Of a DNA stretch of 64,000 nt, positions 48,824 through 57,019 are shown one piece after another (positions within the stretch are counted from its first letter, which is position 1; every line of letters begins with the position of its first letter). The stretch covers positions 992,001 to 1,056,000 of the forward strand of contig CAWKGK010000009.1 of assembly GCA_963849115.1 (NCBI GenBank). Direction: 5' to 3'. The notes beneath the pieces were generated by a model. It was not told where the DNA came from and did not search any database. It saw nothing but the letters and a program-made list of their open reading frames with translations. The position numbers and the translations under genes are program-made. Source of the stretch: JACDAL01 sp963849115. GTDB lineage: Bacteria > Actinomycetota > CADDZG01 > WHSQ01.

Positions 48824-50352
48824 CCGGCGCGGGTGCGTCCCTGGAGGCCTCCGCGGGCACGCGTACGCCCGAACAGTTCCCGGTGGTCTTCGAGCTGTCG
48901 CGCCCGGGGAGGCGAGCCTGGTCGCTGCCCGAGCCGGACGTCGATAGCCCGATGCTCGAGGAGCTCCTGCCCGAGGCACACCGCCGGGTGGATCCGCCGA
49001 ATCTCCCCCAGCTCTCCGAGCGCGATCTCGTTCGCCACTACACGCGCCTCTCTCAGCGCAACTGGGCGATCGACGTCGGCGCCTACCCGCTCGGTTCCTG
49101 CACGATGAAGTACAACCCCAAGCTCTCCGAGGAGGCCGCCTCGCTGCCCGGCTTCCGCGACCTGCACCCCTTCGAGGACGACGACCTCGTGCAGGGGGCG
49201 CTCGAGCTGCTCGGAACCCTGGAGCTTGCCCTCTGCGAGGCGACCGGGATGGCTCGAATGACCTTCCAGCCCGCGGCCGGCGCACAGGGCGAGCTCACCG
49301 GCCTGCTGATCATGCGCGCCTACCACGCCGCTAGGGGCGATCACCGCAGGCGTGTGATCATCCCGGACTCGGCGCACGGGACCAATCCGGCGAGCGTCAC
49401 GCTCGCGGGGTTCGAGGCCCACGAGACGCCCTCGGACGCGCGCGGCCTCGTCGACCTGGGCGCGCTCAGAGATGCGCTCGGGGACGATGTCGCCGGCCTG
49501 ATGCTCACGAACCCCAACACGCTCGGGCTCTTCGAGCGGGACATCGCAGAGATTGCGACTTCGGTTCATGACGCGGGTGGGTTGCTCTACTACGACGGCG
49601 CCAACTTCAACTCGATAGTCGGACTCGTGCGTCCCGGCGACATGGGCTTCGACATCGTCCACCTGAACCTCCACAAGACATTTGCGACACCCCATGGGGG
49701 CGGCGGGCCCGGCTCCGGCCCGTTGGGAGTGGCGGAGCGGCTTGCACCCTTCTTGCCGGCTCCCGTCCTCGAGTGGGACGAGGGAGCCGAGAGCTGGAGC
49801 TGGGACCACGACCGCCCGCAGTCGATAGGACGCATCCACTCCTTCCACGGAAACTTCGGCATCAACCTTCGTGCCTACTGCTACCTGCGCTCGCTGGGGC
49901 CGGCAGGGCTGAGACAGGTGGCGGAGCGGGCCGTGCTCAACGCCAACTATCTGCGGGCACTCATCGCGGGAGCATTCCCCACGGCCTACCCCGGGCCGTG
50001 CATGCACGAGTTTGTCTCCAGCGCAGCGCGGCTCAAGAGGCTCGGTGTGCGCGCCACGGACGTATGCAAACGACTCATCGACTTTGGTTTTCATCCGCCG
50101 ACCATCTACTTTCCACTGGTCGTAGAGGAGGCTCTAATGGTGGAGCCGACCGAGACGGAGTCGAAGGAGACGCTCGACTCGCTCGCCGCAGCCCTGAACC
50201 AGATTGCAGAAGAGGCCGAGAGCGATCCCGAGCTTCTGCGCTCCGCCCCGATCACGACGCCCGTTCGGCGGCCGGATGAGGCGCGCGCCGCAAGACATCT
50301 CCGGGTCAGGTGGACCCCCGCCGACCCGGTCGGAGGTCGATCGCATCCCTGA
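48820..50352 (+). CDS. gcvPB: Glycine dehydrogenase (decarboxylating) subunit 2
   Basis: A 510-residue PLP-bearing half of the P protein, which decarboxylates glycine and loads the aminomethyl group on GcvH. The Schiff-base lysine is K286 in LNLHKTFATPHGGGGPGSGP. YPLGSCTMKYNPK, IIPDSAHGTNPASVTLAGF and FHPPTIYFPLVVEEALMVEPTETESKE (split near residue 425) are diagnostic. The GTG start overlaps the gcvPA stop. Its last 47 nt overlap the tail of the convergent DUF559 gene. Confidence 0.94.
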   Translation: MTGAGASLEASAGTRTPEQFPVVFELSRPGRRAWSLPEPDVDSPMLEELLPEAHRRVDPPNLPQLSERDLVRHYTRLSQRNWAIDVGAYPLGSCTMKYNPKLSEEAASLPGFRDLHPFEDDDLVQGALELLGTLELALCEATGMARMTFQPAAGAQGELTGLLIMRAYHAARGDHRRRVIIPDSAHGTNPASVTLAGFEAHETPSDARGLVDLGALRDALGDDVAGLMLTNPNTLGLFERDIAEIATSVHDAGGLLYYDGANFNSIVGLVRPGDMGFDIVHLNLHKTFATPHGGGGPGSGPLGVAERLAPFLPAPVLEWDEGAESWSWDHDRPQSIGRIHSFHGNFGINLRAYCYLRSLGPAGLRQVAERAVLNANYLRALIAGAFPTAYPGPCMHEFVSSAARLKRLGVRATDVCKRLIDFGFHPPTIYFPLVVEEALMVEPTETESKETLDSLAAALNQIAEEAESDPELLRSAPITTPVRRPDEARAARHLRVRWTPADPVGGRSHP

Positions 50353-51180
50353 TGCGCTGGGCCACCACGTCGGGGCGGCGCTCGAGGTCCTCGTATGTGA
50401 CCTGGATGATGATCCACCCAAACGCCTGAAGCCGGTTCAACCGATCCGTATCTGAGTGCCACGCGGCCCGGCTCGAGTGCCACCTGTAGGACTGCACCTC
50501 GATCGCAATCTTCAGCTCAGGATAGGCGAAGTCGACGCGACCAACGAAGCCTTGTCCATCCCGCACCTCCACTTGACGCTGCGGTTGGGGGAGGTGATGG
50601 CGCCGCAGGAGTCGGCTGAGCCGCGTTTCCAGGGCGCTGTCCGTCGGGATCACATCGCCCCGTGCGTCGAGTAGCTTGCCGAGGGTGGCCGGCCCCCTTC
50701 TGCCGCGCCCGCCGAGTTTCTCTACTCCCACACGTAGCCGGTCGAGAGAGGTCAGGCGTTGGCGCAGTGCCGAGTCGAGCGCCTCCTCGAGGGCCCTCGG
50801 AGGAAGGACCAAACCAACATCAAGCAGCGTGCGGGTCGGATTAGTCGTCGGAATCGAGCCGACCATCCTGACGTCGGACGAAAGCAGCCTCGAGAGGTGG
50901 TGAAAGCGCACCCTTTCCGTGGAGGTTCTTTCGCTCCCGTCGAGGTCACCTCTACGATGTCCCCCGAGTAACCCTCGATCCCCAGCAGCTTGAGGGCGCT
51001 TCGGTGGGAAGCGACGCCTCGCACCCATAGGCAGGCACCCAGGAGCTGCTGGTGCCATGACTCGGGCGCGGTGGCGATTCGGTAGACGCAGGTATGTAGT
51101 GGCATGAGGGCGCCGGAAGCCATACGACGGTCGATTGCCTTGGGGGAGAGGCCGAGCGCGAGCGCTTGCCGTCGGGTCAT
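50306..51180 (-). pseudogene. AbiEi-type winged-helix plus DUF559 endonuclease-like protein, frameshifted
   Basis: Two frames together make one about 290-residue protein. From ATG 51180 comes an AbiEi-like N-terminus (TRRQALALGLSPKAIDRR, LMPLHTCVYRIATAPESWHQQLLGACLW, SHRSALKLLGIEGY), reading to EVTSTGAKEPPRKG. The continuation VRFHHLSRLLSSDVRMVGSIPTTNPTRTLLDVGLVLPP lies in the -1 frame, and the C-terminus is a DUF559/Vsr-like nuclease fold (GRVDFAYPELKIAIEVQSYRWH). One base is missing at the CCC run 50911-50913 (GGG on the coding strand). Such solo AbiEi-DUF559 genes are common in actinobacteria. Whether this is decay or a read error is open. Confidence 0.68.
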
Positions 51181-51181
51181 C

Positions 51182-51195
51182 ACCCAATATTGGGT
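51182..51195. promoter_or_regulatory. 14-bp perfect palindrome at the start of the AbiEi/DUF559 gene
   Basis: ACCCAATATTGGGT is a perfect palindrome directly before ATG 51180 on the minus strand. AbiEi-type antitoxins repress their own promoters through inverted repeats, so it may be the operator. CAATAT on the minus strand ends 6 nt before the ATG, compatible with a leaderless start. Confidence 0.4.
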
Positions 51196-51307
51196 CGCGG
51201 CGAGCTCCAGGCATGCCGATCGATCGGGGTTTGCATCGAGCCAGTGGACCCGGATTCGGCTGGTCTGGGAGTGGCGTACGCCACATTTACTGATCTTTTC
51301 TACCTGA

Positions 51308-51341
51308 GCCTCGCTCAGCGAGGCCGGCGTAGGAAAGGTCG
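51308..51341 (+). repeat. R3 hairpin-box repeat, copy e
   Basis: Perfect stem GCCTCGC-TCA-GCGAGGC (51308-51324) is followed after 4 nt by GTAGGAAAGGTCG (51329-51341), the best copy of the family. The rarA -10 begins 4 nt later. Confidence 0.55.
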
Positions 51342-51344
51342 GCC

Positions 51345-51350
51345 TACGAT
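51345..51350 (+). promoter_or_regulatory. -10 hexamer, leaderless type
   Basis: TACGAT ends 6 nt before ATG 51357 of rarA and starts 4 nt after the R3 box. Confidence 0.45.
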
Positions 51351-51356
51351 GGGCCG

Positions 51357-52679
51357 ATGGACCTGTTCGAGTCTTCGCTCAGCGACCGTTTCGCCGATTA
51401 CGCCCCCCTCGCCGCCCGCATGCGGCCCCAGACCCTCGACGAGGTCCACGGACAGCGCCACCTCTTGGCGGAGGGCAGGGCGCTCCGGGCCCTGATCGAC
51501 TCCGGCGAGATCTCCTCGATCATCCTGTGGGGGCCGGCGGGGTCGGGCAAGACCACGCTGGCGCACATCATCGCGGGGGCCTCCAAGGCTCACTTCGAGC
51601 CGATGTCTGCGGTGAGCTCAGGGGTGGCCGACGTCCGCAAAATCATCTCCCAGGCCAAGGACCGGCTGGCGCAGCAGGGCGTCAAGACCCTGCTGTTCCT
51701 GGACGAGATCCATCGCTTCAACAAGTCGCAGCAGGACGCGCTGCTCCCGGCGGTCGAGAACGGCTGGATCATCCTCGTCGGCGCCACCACCGAGAACCCC
51801 TCTTTCGAGGTCAACTCGCCGCTGATGTCTCGGAGTCTGCTGTTCCGCCTCGAGGCGCTCGAGGACGCCGACGTGATCGAGCTGCTGCAGAGAGCCCTCG
51901 CCGACACGACCAGAGGGCTGGGCAAGCTCGGCGTCGAGACCGCTCCCGAGGCCATCGAGCACATCGCCGCGCGCACCGGAGGAGATGCGCGGGCCGCGCT
52001 CAACGCTCTGGAGGCCGCCGCCACGATTGCCGCAACCTCCTCGGGGGTTCTCGACCTCGCGGCCGCCGAGGAGGCGCTGCAGCGACGGGCGCTTCCCTAC
52101 GACAAGGCAGGGGACTGGCACTACGACGTGATCTCGGCGTTCATCAAGTCGATGCGCGGCTCGGACCCTGATGCCGCGGTCTACTGGCTCGCCCGCATGC
52201 TGGACGCAGGCGAGGATCCTCGCTTCATCGCCCGGCGCATGGTGATCTTCGCCTCCGAGGATGTCGGCAACGCCGACCCCACCGCGCTGGAGGTGGCCGT
52301 CGCAGCTCACCACGCTCTCGAGTTCGTGGGGCTGCCCGAGGCCCAGCTCAACCTGTCACAAGCGGCCGCCTATCAAGCATTGGCTCCCAAGTCCAACGCC
52401 TCGGCGATGGCGATATGGAAGGCGCAGGAGGACGTCAAGGCGTCCGGCCCCCTGCCGGTCCCGGTCCACCTGCGCGACTCGCACTCGAGCGCGTCACGCT
52501 CTCTCGGCGCGGGCCGCGGCTACAGCTATCCGCACGACCACGGGGGCTGGGCGGAGCAGCAATACCTGCCCGATGAGCTCCGCGAGCGCCGTTATTACAG
52601 TCCCATCGCCGGAAGGGAACAGGACCTGGCCCGCGACCTCGAGGCCAAAAGGGCCGAGTGGTCATCAGATGACCAATGA
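51357..52679 (+). CDS. rarA: Replication-associated recombination protein A (RarA/MgsA)
   Basis: A 440-residue AAA+ ATPase of the RarA/WRNIP1 family acting at stalled replication forks. It shows RPQTLDEVHGQRHLLAEGRALR, Walker A WGPAGSGKTTLAHII near residue 60, LFLDEIHRFNKSQQDALLPAVE near 119, GATTENPSFEVNSPLMSR, and the C-terminal DAAVYWLARMLDAGEDPRFIARRM and YSYPHDHGGW segments. It precedes the conserved alaS-ruvX-mltG-aroE run. The last eight codons and the stop lie inside repeat R2 copy 2. Confidence 0.93.
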   Translation: MDLFESSLSDRFADYAPLAARMRPQTLDEVHGQRHLLAEGRALRALIDSGEISSIILWGPAGSGKTTLAHIIAGASKAHFEPMSAVSSGVADVRKIISQAKDRLAQQGVKTLLFLDEIHRFNKSQQDALLPAVENGWIILVGATTENPSFEVNSPLMSRSLLFRLEALEDADVIELLQRALADTTRGLGKLGVETAPEAIEHIAARTGGDARAALNALEAAATIAATSSGVLDLAAAEEALQRRALPYDKAGDWHYDVISAFIKSMRGSDPDAAVYWLARMLDAGEDPRFIARRMVIFASEDVGNADPTALEVAVAAHHALEFVGLPEAQLNLSQAAAYQALAPKSNASAMAIWKAQEDVKASGPLPVPVHLRDSHSSASRSLGAGRGYSYPHDHGGWAEQQYLPDELRERRYYSPIAGREQDLARDLEAKRAEWSSDDQ

Positions 52680-52703
52680 GCCCCCTGCGCTCCACCACTC
52701 GGC
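52653..52703. repeat. R2 palindromic repeat, copy 2
   Basis: A 51-bp element with exact 10-bp inverted ends GCCGAGTGGT (52653-52662) and ACCACTCGGC (52694-52703). The inner stem is GGTCAT-CAG-ATGACC. It encodes the final residues AEWSSDDQ of RarA and its stop codon (52677-52679). Confidence 0.6.
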
Positions 52704-52722
52704 GAGAAACTCGGACGGGCGG

Positions 52723-52728
52723 TAGGGT
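52723..52728 (+). promoter_or_regulatory. -10 hexamer, leaderless type
   Basis: TAGGGT ends 6 nt before ATG 52735 of the small membrane protein gene. Confidence 0.42.
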
Positions 52729-52734
52729 AACCCC

Positions 52735-52908
52735 ATGCTGAAACGATTGTTCTGGATAGTGCTGGGGGCTGTGGGAGCGCTGCAGGCGGACCGGTGGCTG
52801 CGGCAGAAGCGATCGCAGCTCACGCCGAACGCGATCACCGGGACCATGCTCGACAAGATCAACCAGCGGCTCGAAAACAACCGCGCCCGCAGCCAGTCTC
52901 GCTACTAA
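52735..52908 (+). CDS. Small membrane protein between rarA and alaS, 57 residues
   Basis: A short frame opens MLKRLFWIVLGAVGALQADR and ends ENNRARSQSRY. One hydrophobic helix (about residues 5-18) is followed by a basic, probably cytoplasmic region with LTPNAITGTMLDKINQRL. Small proteins with one helix and a basic tail commonly stand between rarA and alaS in Actinomycetota, so the position supports it as a real gene. A -10 box ends 6 nt before the ATG. Function is unknown. Confidence 0.6.
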   Translation: MLKRLFWIVLGAVGALQADRWLRQKRSQLTPNAITGTMLDKINQRLENNRARSQSRY

Positions 52909-52930
52909 GGCGACGCCGCCCCCGAAGTCG

Positions 52931-52936
52931 TAACCT
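52931..52936 (+). promoter_or_regulatory. -10 hexamer, leaderless type
   Basis: TAACCT ends 6 nt before ATG 52943 of alaS. There is no room for a T-box or other leader. Confidence 0.4.
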
Positions 52937-52942
52937 GGGGAC

Positions 52943-55579
52943 ATGGATGGCATGGACTCGGGGACGATACGCGAGCGCTTTCTGGCGTTCTTCGCCGAGC
53001 GCGGCCACGATCGGGTGGCGTCGTCGTCGGTCGTTCCGGACGACCCCACACTGCTGCTAACCAACGCCGGGATGAACCAGTTCAAACCCTATTTTCTCGG
53101 CCGGCAGACGCCGCCCTACAAGAGGGCGGTCACGGCTCAGAAATGCATTCGGGCGGGGGGCAAGCACAACGACCTCGAGGAGGTCGGCAAGACCGCGCGC
53201 CACCTCACCTTCTTCGAGATGCTCGGCAACTTCTCCTTCGGTGACTACTACAAGACGGACGCCTCGAAATGGGCGTGGGAGCTCGTCACCGAGGGCTTCG
53301 GGATGGACCCGGACCTGCTGTGGGTCACGGTCTTCGAAACCGACCACGAGGCGCGCGAGATTTGGGCCGACGCCGTCGGCGTGCGCCCGGAGCGGATCAT
53401 CTACCGCGGCAAGGCGGACAACTTCTGGTCGATGGGCGAGGCGGGGCCCTGCGGGCCGTGCTCGGAGATCTTCATCGACCGCGGCCCCCGTTACGGCGAG
53501 GCTTCGCCAAAGGGGCCCGACGACAACGAAGAGCGCTATCTCGAGTTCTGGAACCTCGTGTTCATGCAGAACGACTGCAACGACGCCATCGAGCCCATCG
53601 CAGAGCTGCCACAAAAGAACATCGACACAGGCCTCGGCCTCGAGCGCACGACCATGCTCCTGCAGGGAGTCGAGACCGTGTTCGAGACCGACGTGCTGCT
53701 CGCGCTCATCGACGAGGCGGCCGCGCTCACCGGCATCGTCTACGGCAAGGAAGCGCGCTCCGACGTGGGCCTGCGCATCCTCTCAGACCACGCCCGCTCG
53801 CTCACGTTCATGATCGCCGATGGAGTGCGGCCCTCGAACGAGGAGCGCGGCTACGTGTTACGGCGGATCATGCGCCGGGCCTTGCGCCACGCACGGCTCC
53901 TGGGGTTCGAGGCCCCGTTGCTGGCCATGCTCGCAGAGCGCTGCATCGAGCTGATGGGAGACGCCTATCCCGAGCTTGCCGAGCGGCGCGACGACATCAC
54001 CGAGATCGCAGCTCAGGAGGAGGAGCGTTTCGGCGCCACCTTGCGCCAGGGGCTCGGCCTGCTCGAGCGCGCCATCGCCGAGGGCCGCTCTCAGGGCGCC
54101 GCGGCAGTTCCCGGCGAGGTCGCCTTCCTGCTCCACGACACGTTCGGCTTTCCCATCGACATGACCACCGAGTTCGCACGCGAGTCTGGCCTGGAGGTGG
54201 ATCAGGCTCGCTTCGACCAGCTCATGGATGAGCAACGCCAAAGAGCCAGAGAAGCGCGCCACACGGGTGAGGCGGCCTCAACGACGCCTCTGAAGGACCT
54301 GCAAGAGACGGAGTTCATCGGCTACGAGCACCTCCAGGCAAACGCAGCCGTCGTCGGTGTGGTCACCGAAGGGTCCGGGGTCCCCGCGGCGAGCGCGGGC
54401 GAGACCGTCGACCTGCTCTTCGATCGCACGGTGTTCTATGCGGAGAGCGGCGGCCAGGTGGGAGACAGGGGCCTCGTGCGCGCGCCCTCGGGAGTGGGGC
54501 GCGTGGTCGACACTCGCAGCATCGCTCCGGGTGTGACCGCTCACCGGACAGAGGTCACCGAGGGGGCCATCGCCACCGGCGATGCGGTGGCTCTCGAGGT
54601 GGATCGAGCGCGACGTGAGGGGGCCGAGCGCGCCCACAGCGCCACGCACGTGCTCCACTACATCCTCAGAGAGAGGGTGGGCCCCCACGCCACCCAGGCG
54701 GGCTCCCTGGTCGAGCCCGGCAGACTGCGCTTCGACTTCACGCACTTCGAGGCACTCTCGGACACCCAGGTCGCGGACATCTCCGCAGAGCTTCAAGACA
54801 GGGTGCTGCAGGACGACTCCGTGAGGGCCTTCGAGACCACGTTCGAATTCGCCCGCTCCTCTGGCGCCATGGCTATCTTCGGCGAGAAGTACGGGGACTT
54901 CGTGCGGGTGGTGGAGATCGGCGACTACTCCAAGGAGCTATGCGGCGGCACCCATGTGCCCCACACCAGCCGGATCGGCGTGGTCGTGCTCACCCACGAG
55001 GGCTCGGTCGGCGCCAACCTGCGCCGCGTCGAGGCCCTGGTCGGCCGCGACGGGATCGCCTACCTGGAAGGCAGGGCGCGAGAGCTTGAGCGCGCCGCCG
55101 ACCTTCTGCGGGTGGCGCCCGATGACGTGGCCGATCGTGTGGAGAAGCTGCAGGCGACGACCAAGGACATGGAGCGCCGCCTCCAGGAGGTCGAGCGCAA
55201 GAGCCAGGATCAGGACGCGCGGGAGTTGCTCGAAGCTGCGATCGAGTGCAACGGGAGCCGCCTCGTGGTGGCGCGACGAGATCTCGGCGTCGACGCGCTG
55301 CGGGCCCTGGCGCAGGGCTTGAGGGGGCGGCTTGGATCGGGGGTCATCGTGCTGGGCACCGCGGCTCAGGGTCACGCCAACCTGGTGGCGGCGGCGACCA
55401 AGGATCTTGTCGACAAGGGGCTTTCGGCGCGGGCTCTTCTGGGCCAGGGGGCCGAGCTGTTGGGCGGCGGAGCCGGCGGCAAGCCCGAGCTGGCGATCTC
55501 GGGAGGGCCCCGCGCCGAGCGGCTGCCGGAAGCGATCGAGGCGGTCGCGGAGGCTGCGCGGCGCGCACTGCAGGGATGA
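52943..55579 (+). CDS. alaS: Alanine--tRNA ligase
   Basis: An 878-residue class II aminoacyl-tRNA synthetase. The catalytic domain shows LFTNAG-like LLLTNAGMNQFKPYFLG, KCIRAGGKHNDLEEVG and FFEMLGNFSFGDYYK. The editing domain has HSATHVLHYIL and CGGTHVPHTSRIG, whose His and Cys bind zinc and clear Ser-tRNA and Gly-tRNA. The C-Ala domain ends GGGAGGKPELAISGG. Length is standard. ATG 52943 is 34 nt after the small membrane gene, and its stop overlaps ruvX. Confidence 0.97.
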   Translation: MDGMDSGTIRERFLAFFAERGHDRVASSSVVPDDPTLLLTNAGMNQFKPYFLGRQTPPYKRAVTAQKCIRAGGKHNDLEEVGKTARHLTFFEMLGNFSFGDYYKTDASKWAWELVTEGFGMDPDLLWVTVFETDHEAREIWADAVGVRPERIIYRGKADNFWSMGEAGPCGPCSEIFIDRGPRYGEASPKGPDDNEERYLEFWNLVFMQNDCNDAIEPIAELPQKNIDTGLGLERTTMLLQGVETVFETDVLLALIDEAAALTGIVYGKEARSDVGLRILSDHARSLTFMIADGVRPSNEERGYVLRRIMRRALRHARLLGFEAPLLAMLAERCIELMGDAYPELAERRDDITEIAAQEEERFGATLRQGLGLLERAIAEGRSQGAAAVPGEVAFLLHDTFGFPIDMTTEFARESGLEVDQARFDQLMDEQRQRAREARHTGEAASTTPLKDLQETEFIGYEHLQANAAVVGVVTEGSGVPAASAGETVDLLFDRTVFYAESGGQVGDRGLVRAPSGVGRVVDTRSIAPGVTAHRTEVTEGAIATGDAVALEVDRARREGAERAHSATHVLHYILRERVGPHATQAGSLVEPGRLRFDFTHFEALSDTQVADISAELQDRVLQDDSVRAFETTFEFARSSGAMAIFGEKYGDFVRVVEIGDYSKELCGGTHVPHTSRIGVVVLTHEGSVGANLRRVEALVGRDGIAYLEGRARELERAADLLRVAPDDVADRVEKLQATTKDMERRLQEVERKSQDQDARELLEAAIECNGSRLVVARRDLGVDALRALAQGLRGRLGSGVIVLGTAAQGHANLVAAATKDLVDKGLSARALLGQGAELLGGGAGGKPELAISGGPRAERLPEAIEAVAEAARRALQG

Positions 55580-55986
55580 TCCTGGGGGTCGACCCCGGCG
55601 GGCGCCGAATCGGGCTCGCCGCCGGGGACCTCGGGACACGCTTCGCCCGGCCGCTGGAGGTCATCGACGCGGCCCGCATCGATCCGATAGCGCGCATTGT
55701 CGGCGTCTGTGAGGAGATCGGCGCGACGCTGATCGTCGTGGGAATGCCGCTGAGCCTGTCCGGACATCGCGGCCCCCAGGCCCTCGCCGCCGAGGCCTTT
55801 GCCGAGCGCCTGAGGGCCGCCGTCCCGGTTGAGGTCCGACTTCACGACGAGCGCCTCAGCACGGTCGTGGCCGAGCGAGCGCTGCGCGCCGCGGGCGCTT
55901 CGGCCCCGCGCCGCAAGAAGCTCCGGGATGCGGTCGCGGCCCAGGCAATATTGCAGGGCTACCTCGACGCTCACCCCCGCTCATGA
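55576..55986 (+). CDS. ruvX: Holliday junction resolvase-like protein RuvX/YqgF
   Basis: A 136-residue RNase H-fold protein. The first catalytic Asp is in MILGVDPGGRRIGLA (D6), VVGMPLSLSGHRGPQA follows in the middle, and DERLSTVVAERAL and KKLRDAVAAQAILQGYLD are at the end. YqgF proteins act in 16S rRNA 5'-end processing; Holliday resolution is older nomenclature. The ATG overlaps the alaS stop and its own stop overlaps mltG, so all three are coupled. Confidence 0.93.
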   Translation: MILGVDPGGRRIGLAAGDLGTRFARPLEVIDAARIDPIARIVGVCEEIGATLIVVGMPLSLSGHRGPQALAAEAFAERLRAAVPVEVRLHDERLSTVVAERALRAAGASAPRRKKLRDAVAAQAILQGYLDAHPRS

Positions 55987-57008
55987 GCCGGGGTGGCCGC
56001 CTGCTGCGGTTCTTGCTGGTGGTCGCGCTGCTGGCCGGGCTTGCCGCCGGCGCCGGCTTCTTCTATCTTCGCTCGATCGGCCTGTGGGGCGCCTCCCGTC
56101 CTCATGGCTCCGCCACGGTCAGGATCCCCAAGGGGGCCTCCGGCGCCGAGGTGGGCGAGCTGCTCGAGGCCTCCGGAGTGATTCCGTCCGCCCTTGGCTT
56201 TCGCCTTGCGTTGAACCTCGAGGGGGCGGCCGAGGGGATCCAGGCGGGACGCTACGAGCTGGCCCAGGGGCTAAGCGCCAGGGCCGCCCTGGCGACACTG
56301 CTGGAGGGCCCCAAGCAGCGCTTCGTCAGCGTCACCTTCCCCGAGGGGTCCTGGGTCGAGGACTTCGCAGCCACTTTAGGGAAGCTCACCGATATCTCGG
56401 GCCAAAAGTTCATGCGTCTCGCCACCTCCGGCAAGGTCCGTTCGGCGCTGCAGCCGAAGGGCGTCGACACACTCGAGGGCCTGATGTGGCCTTCGACCTA
56501 TCAGGTGGTGCCCAAGGACGATGCTCGCAGCGTGGCCGTGCGTATGGTCAAGGAGTTCGAGCGTCGCGCCGACGAGGTCGACTTCTCCCAGGTGCAGGGG
56601 ACCGGTGTGAGCGTCTACGAGGCGGTCGTCGTGGCTTCCATGGTCGAGGCCGAAGCCAGGCTCGACTCCGAACGAGCCAAGATCGCACGGGTGATCTACA
56701 ACCGCCTGCAGCAGGGCATCCCGCTGGGCATCGATGCGACGGTCAACTACGCGCTCGGCGAGCACAAGCGAGAGCTGACCGAGACCGACCTCGAGGTCGA
56801 CTCGCCCTACAACACGAGGGTTGTGGCGGGGCTGCCCCCTACCCCCATCGGGGCGCCCGGGATGGCCTCGCTCAAGGCCGCCGCCCACCCGGCCGAGGGG
56901 AAGTGGCTCTATTACGTGCTCAAGAATTGCCGCGGCGCCCACGCCTTCAGCGTTTCCTACGACGACTTCCTCAACAACAAGGCCACCTACCAGGAGCTGT
57001 CCTGCTGA
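55983..57008 (+). CDS. mltG: Endolytic murein transglycosylase MltG
   Basis: A 341-residue YceG/MltG-type enzyme that cuts nascent glycan strands. An N-terminal membrane anchor (LLRFLLVVALLAGLAAGAGFF) precedes a LysM-like region (VRIPKGASGAEVGELL) and the catalytic domain. The latter has LEGLMWPSTYQVV, the presumed catalytic Glu in EAVVVASMVEAEA (near residue 220), VIYNRLQQGIPLGIDATVNYALG and YNTRVVAGLPPTPIGAPGMASLKAA. It sits in the conserved alaS-ruvX-mltG-aroE order. Confidence 0.93.
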   Translation: MSRGGRLLRFLLVVALLAGLAAGAGFFYLRSIGLWGASRPHGSATVRIPKGASGAEVGELLEASGVIPSALGFRLALNLEGAAEGIQAGRYELAQGLSARAALATLLEGPKQRFVSVTFPEGSWVEDFAATLGKLTDISGQKFMRLATSGKVRSALQPKGVDTLEGLMWPSTYQVVPKDDARSVAVRMVKEFERRADEVDFSQVQGTGVSVYEAVVVASMVEAEARLDSERAKIARVIYNRLQQGIPLGIDATVNYALGEHKRELTETDLEVDSPYNTRVVAGLPPTPIGAPGMASLKAAAHPAEGKWLYYVLKNCRGAHAFSVSYDDFLNNKATYQELSC

Positions 57009-57019
57009 GGGGCGGACCC

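Noticed and set aside
50905..50920. Programmed -1 frameshift in the AbiEi/DUF559 gene
   Set aside because: AAAGGGT is read as AAA GGG T in the incoming frame, not in the X XXY YYZ phase required for tandem slippage. A simple indel explains it better.
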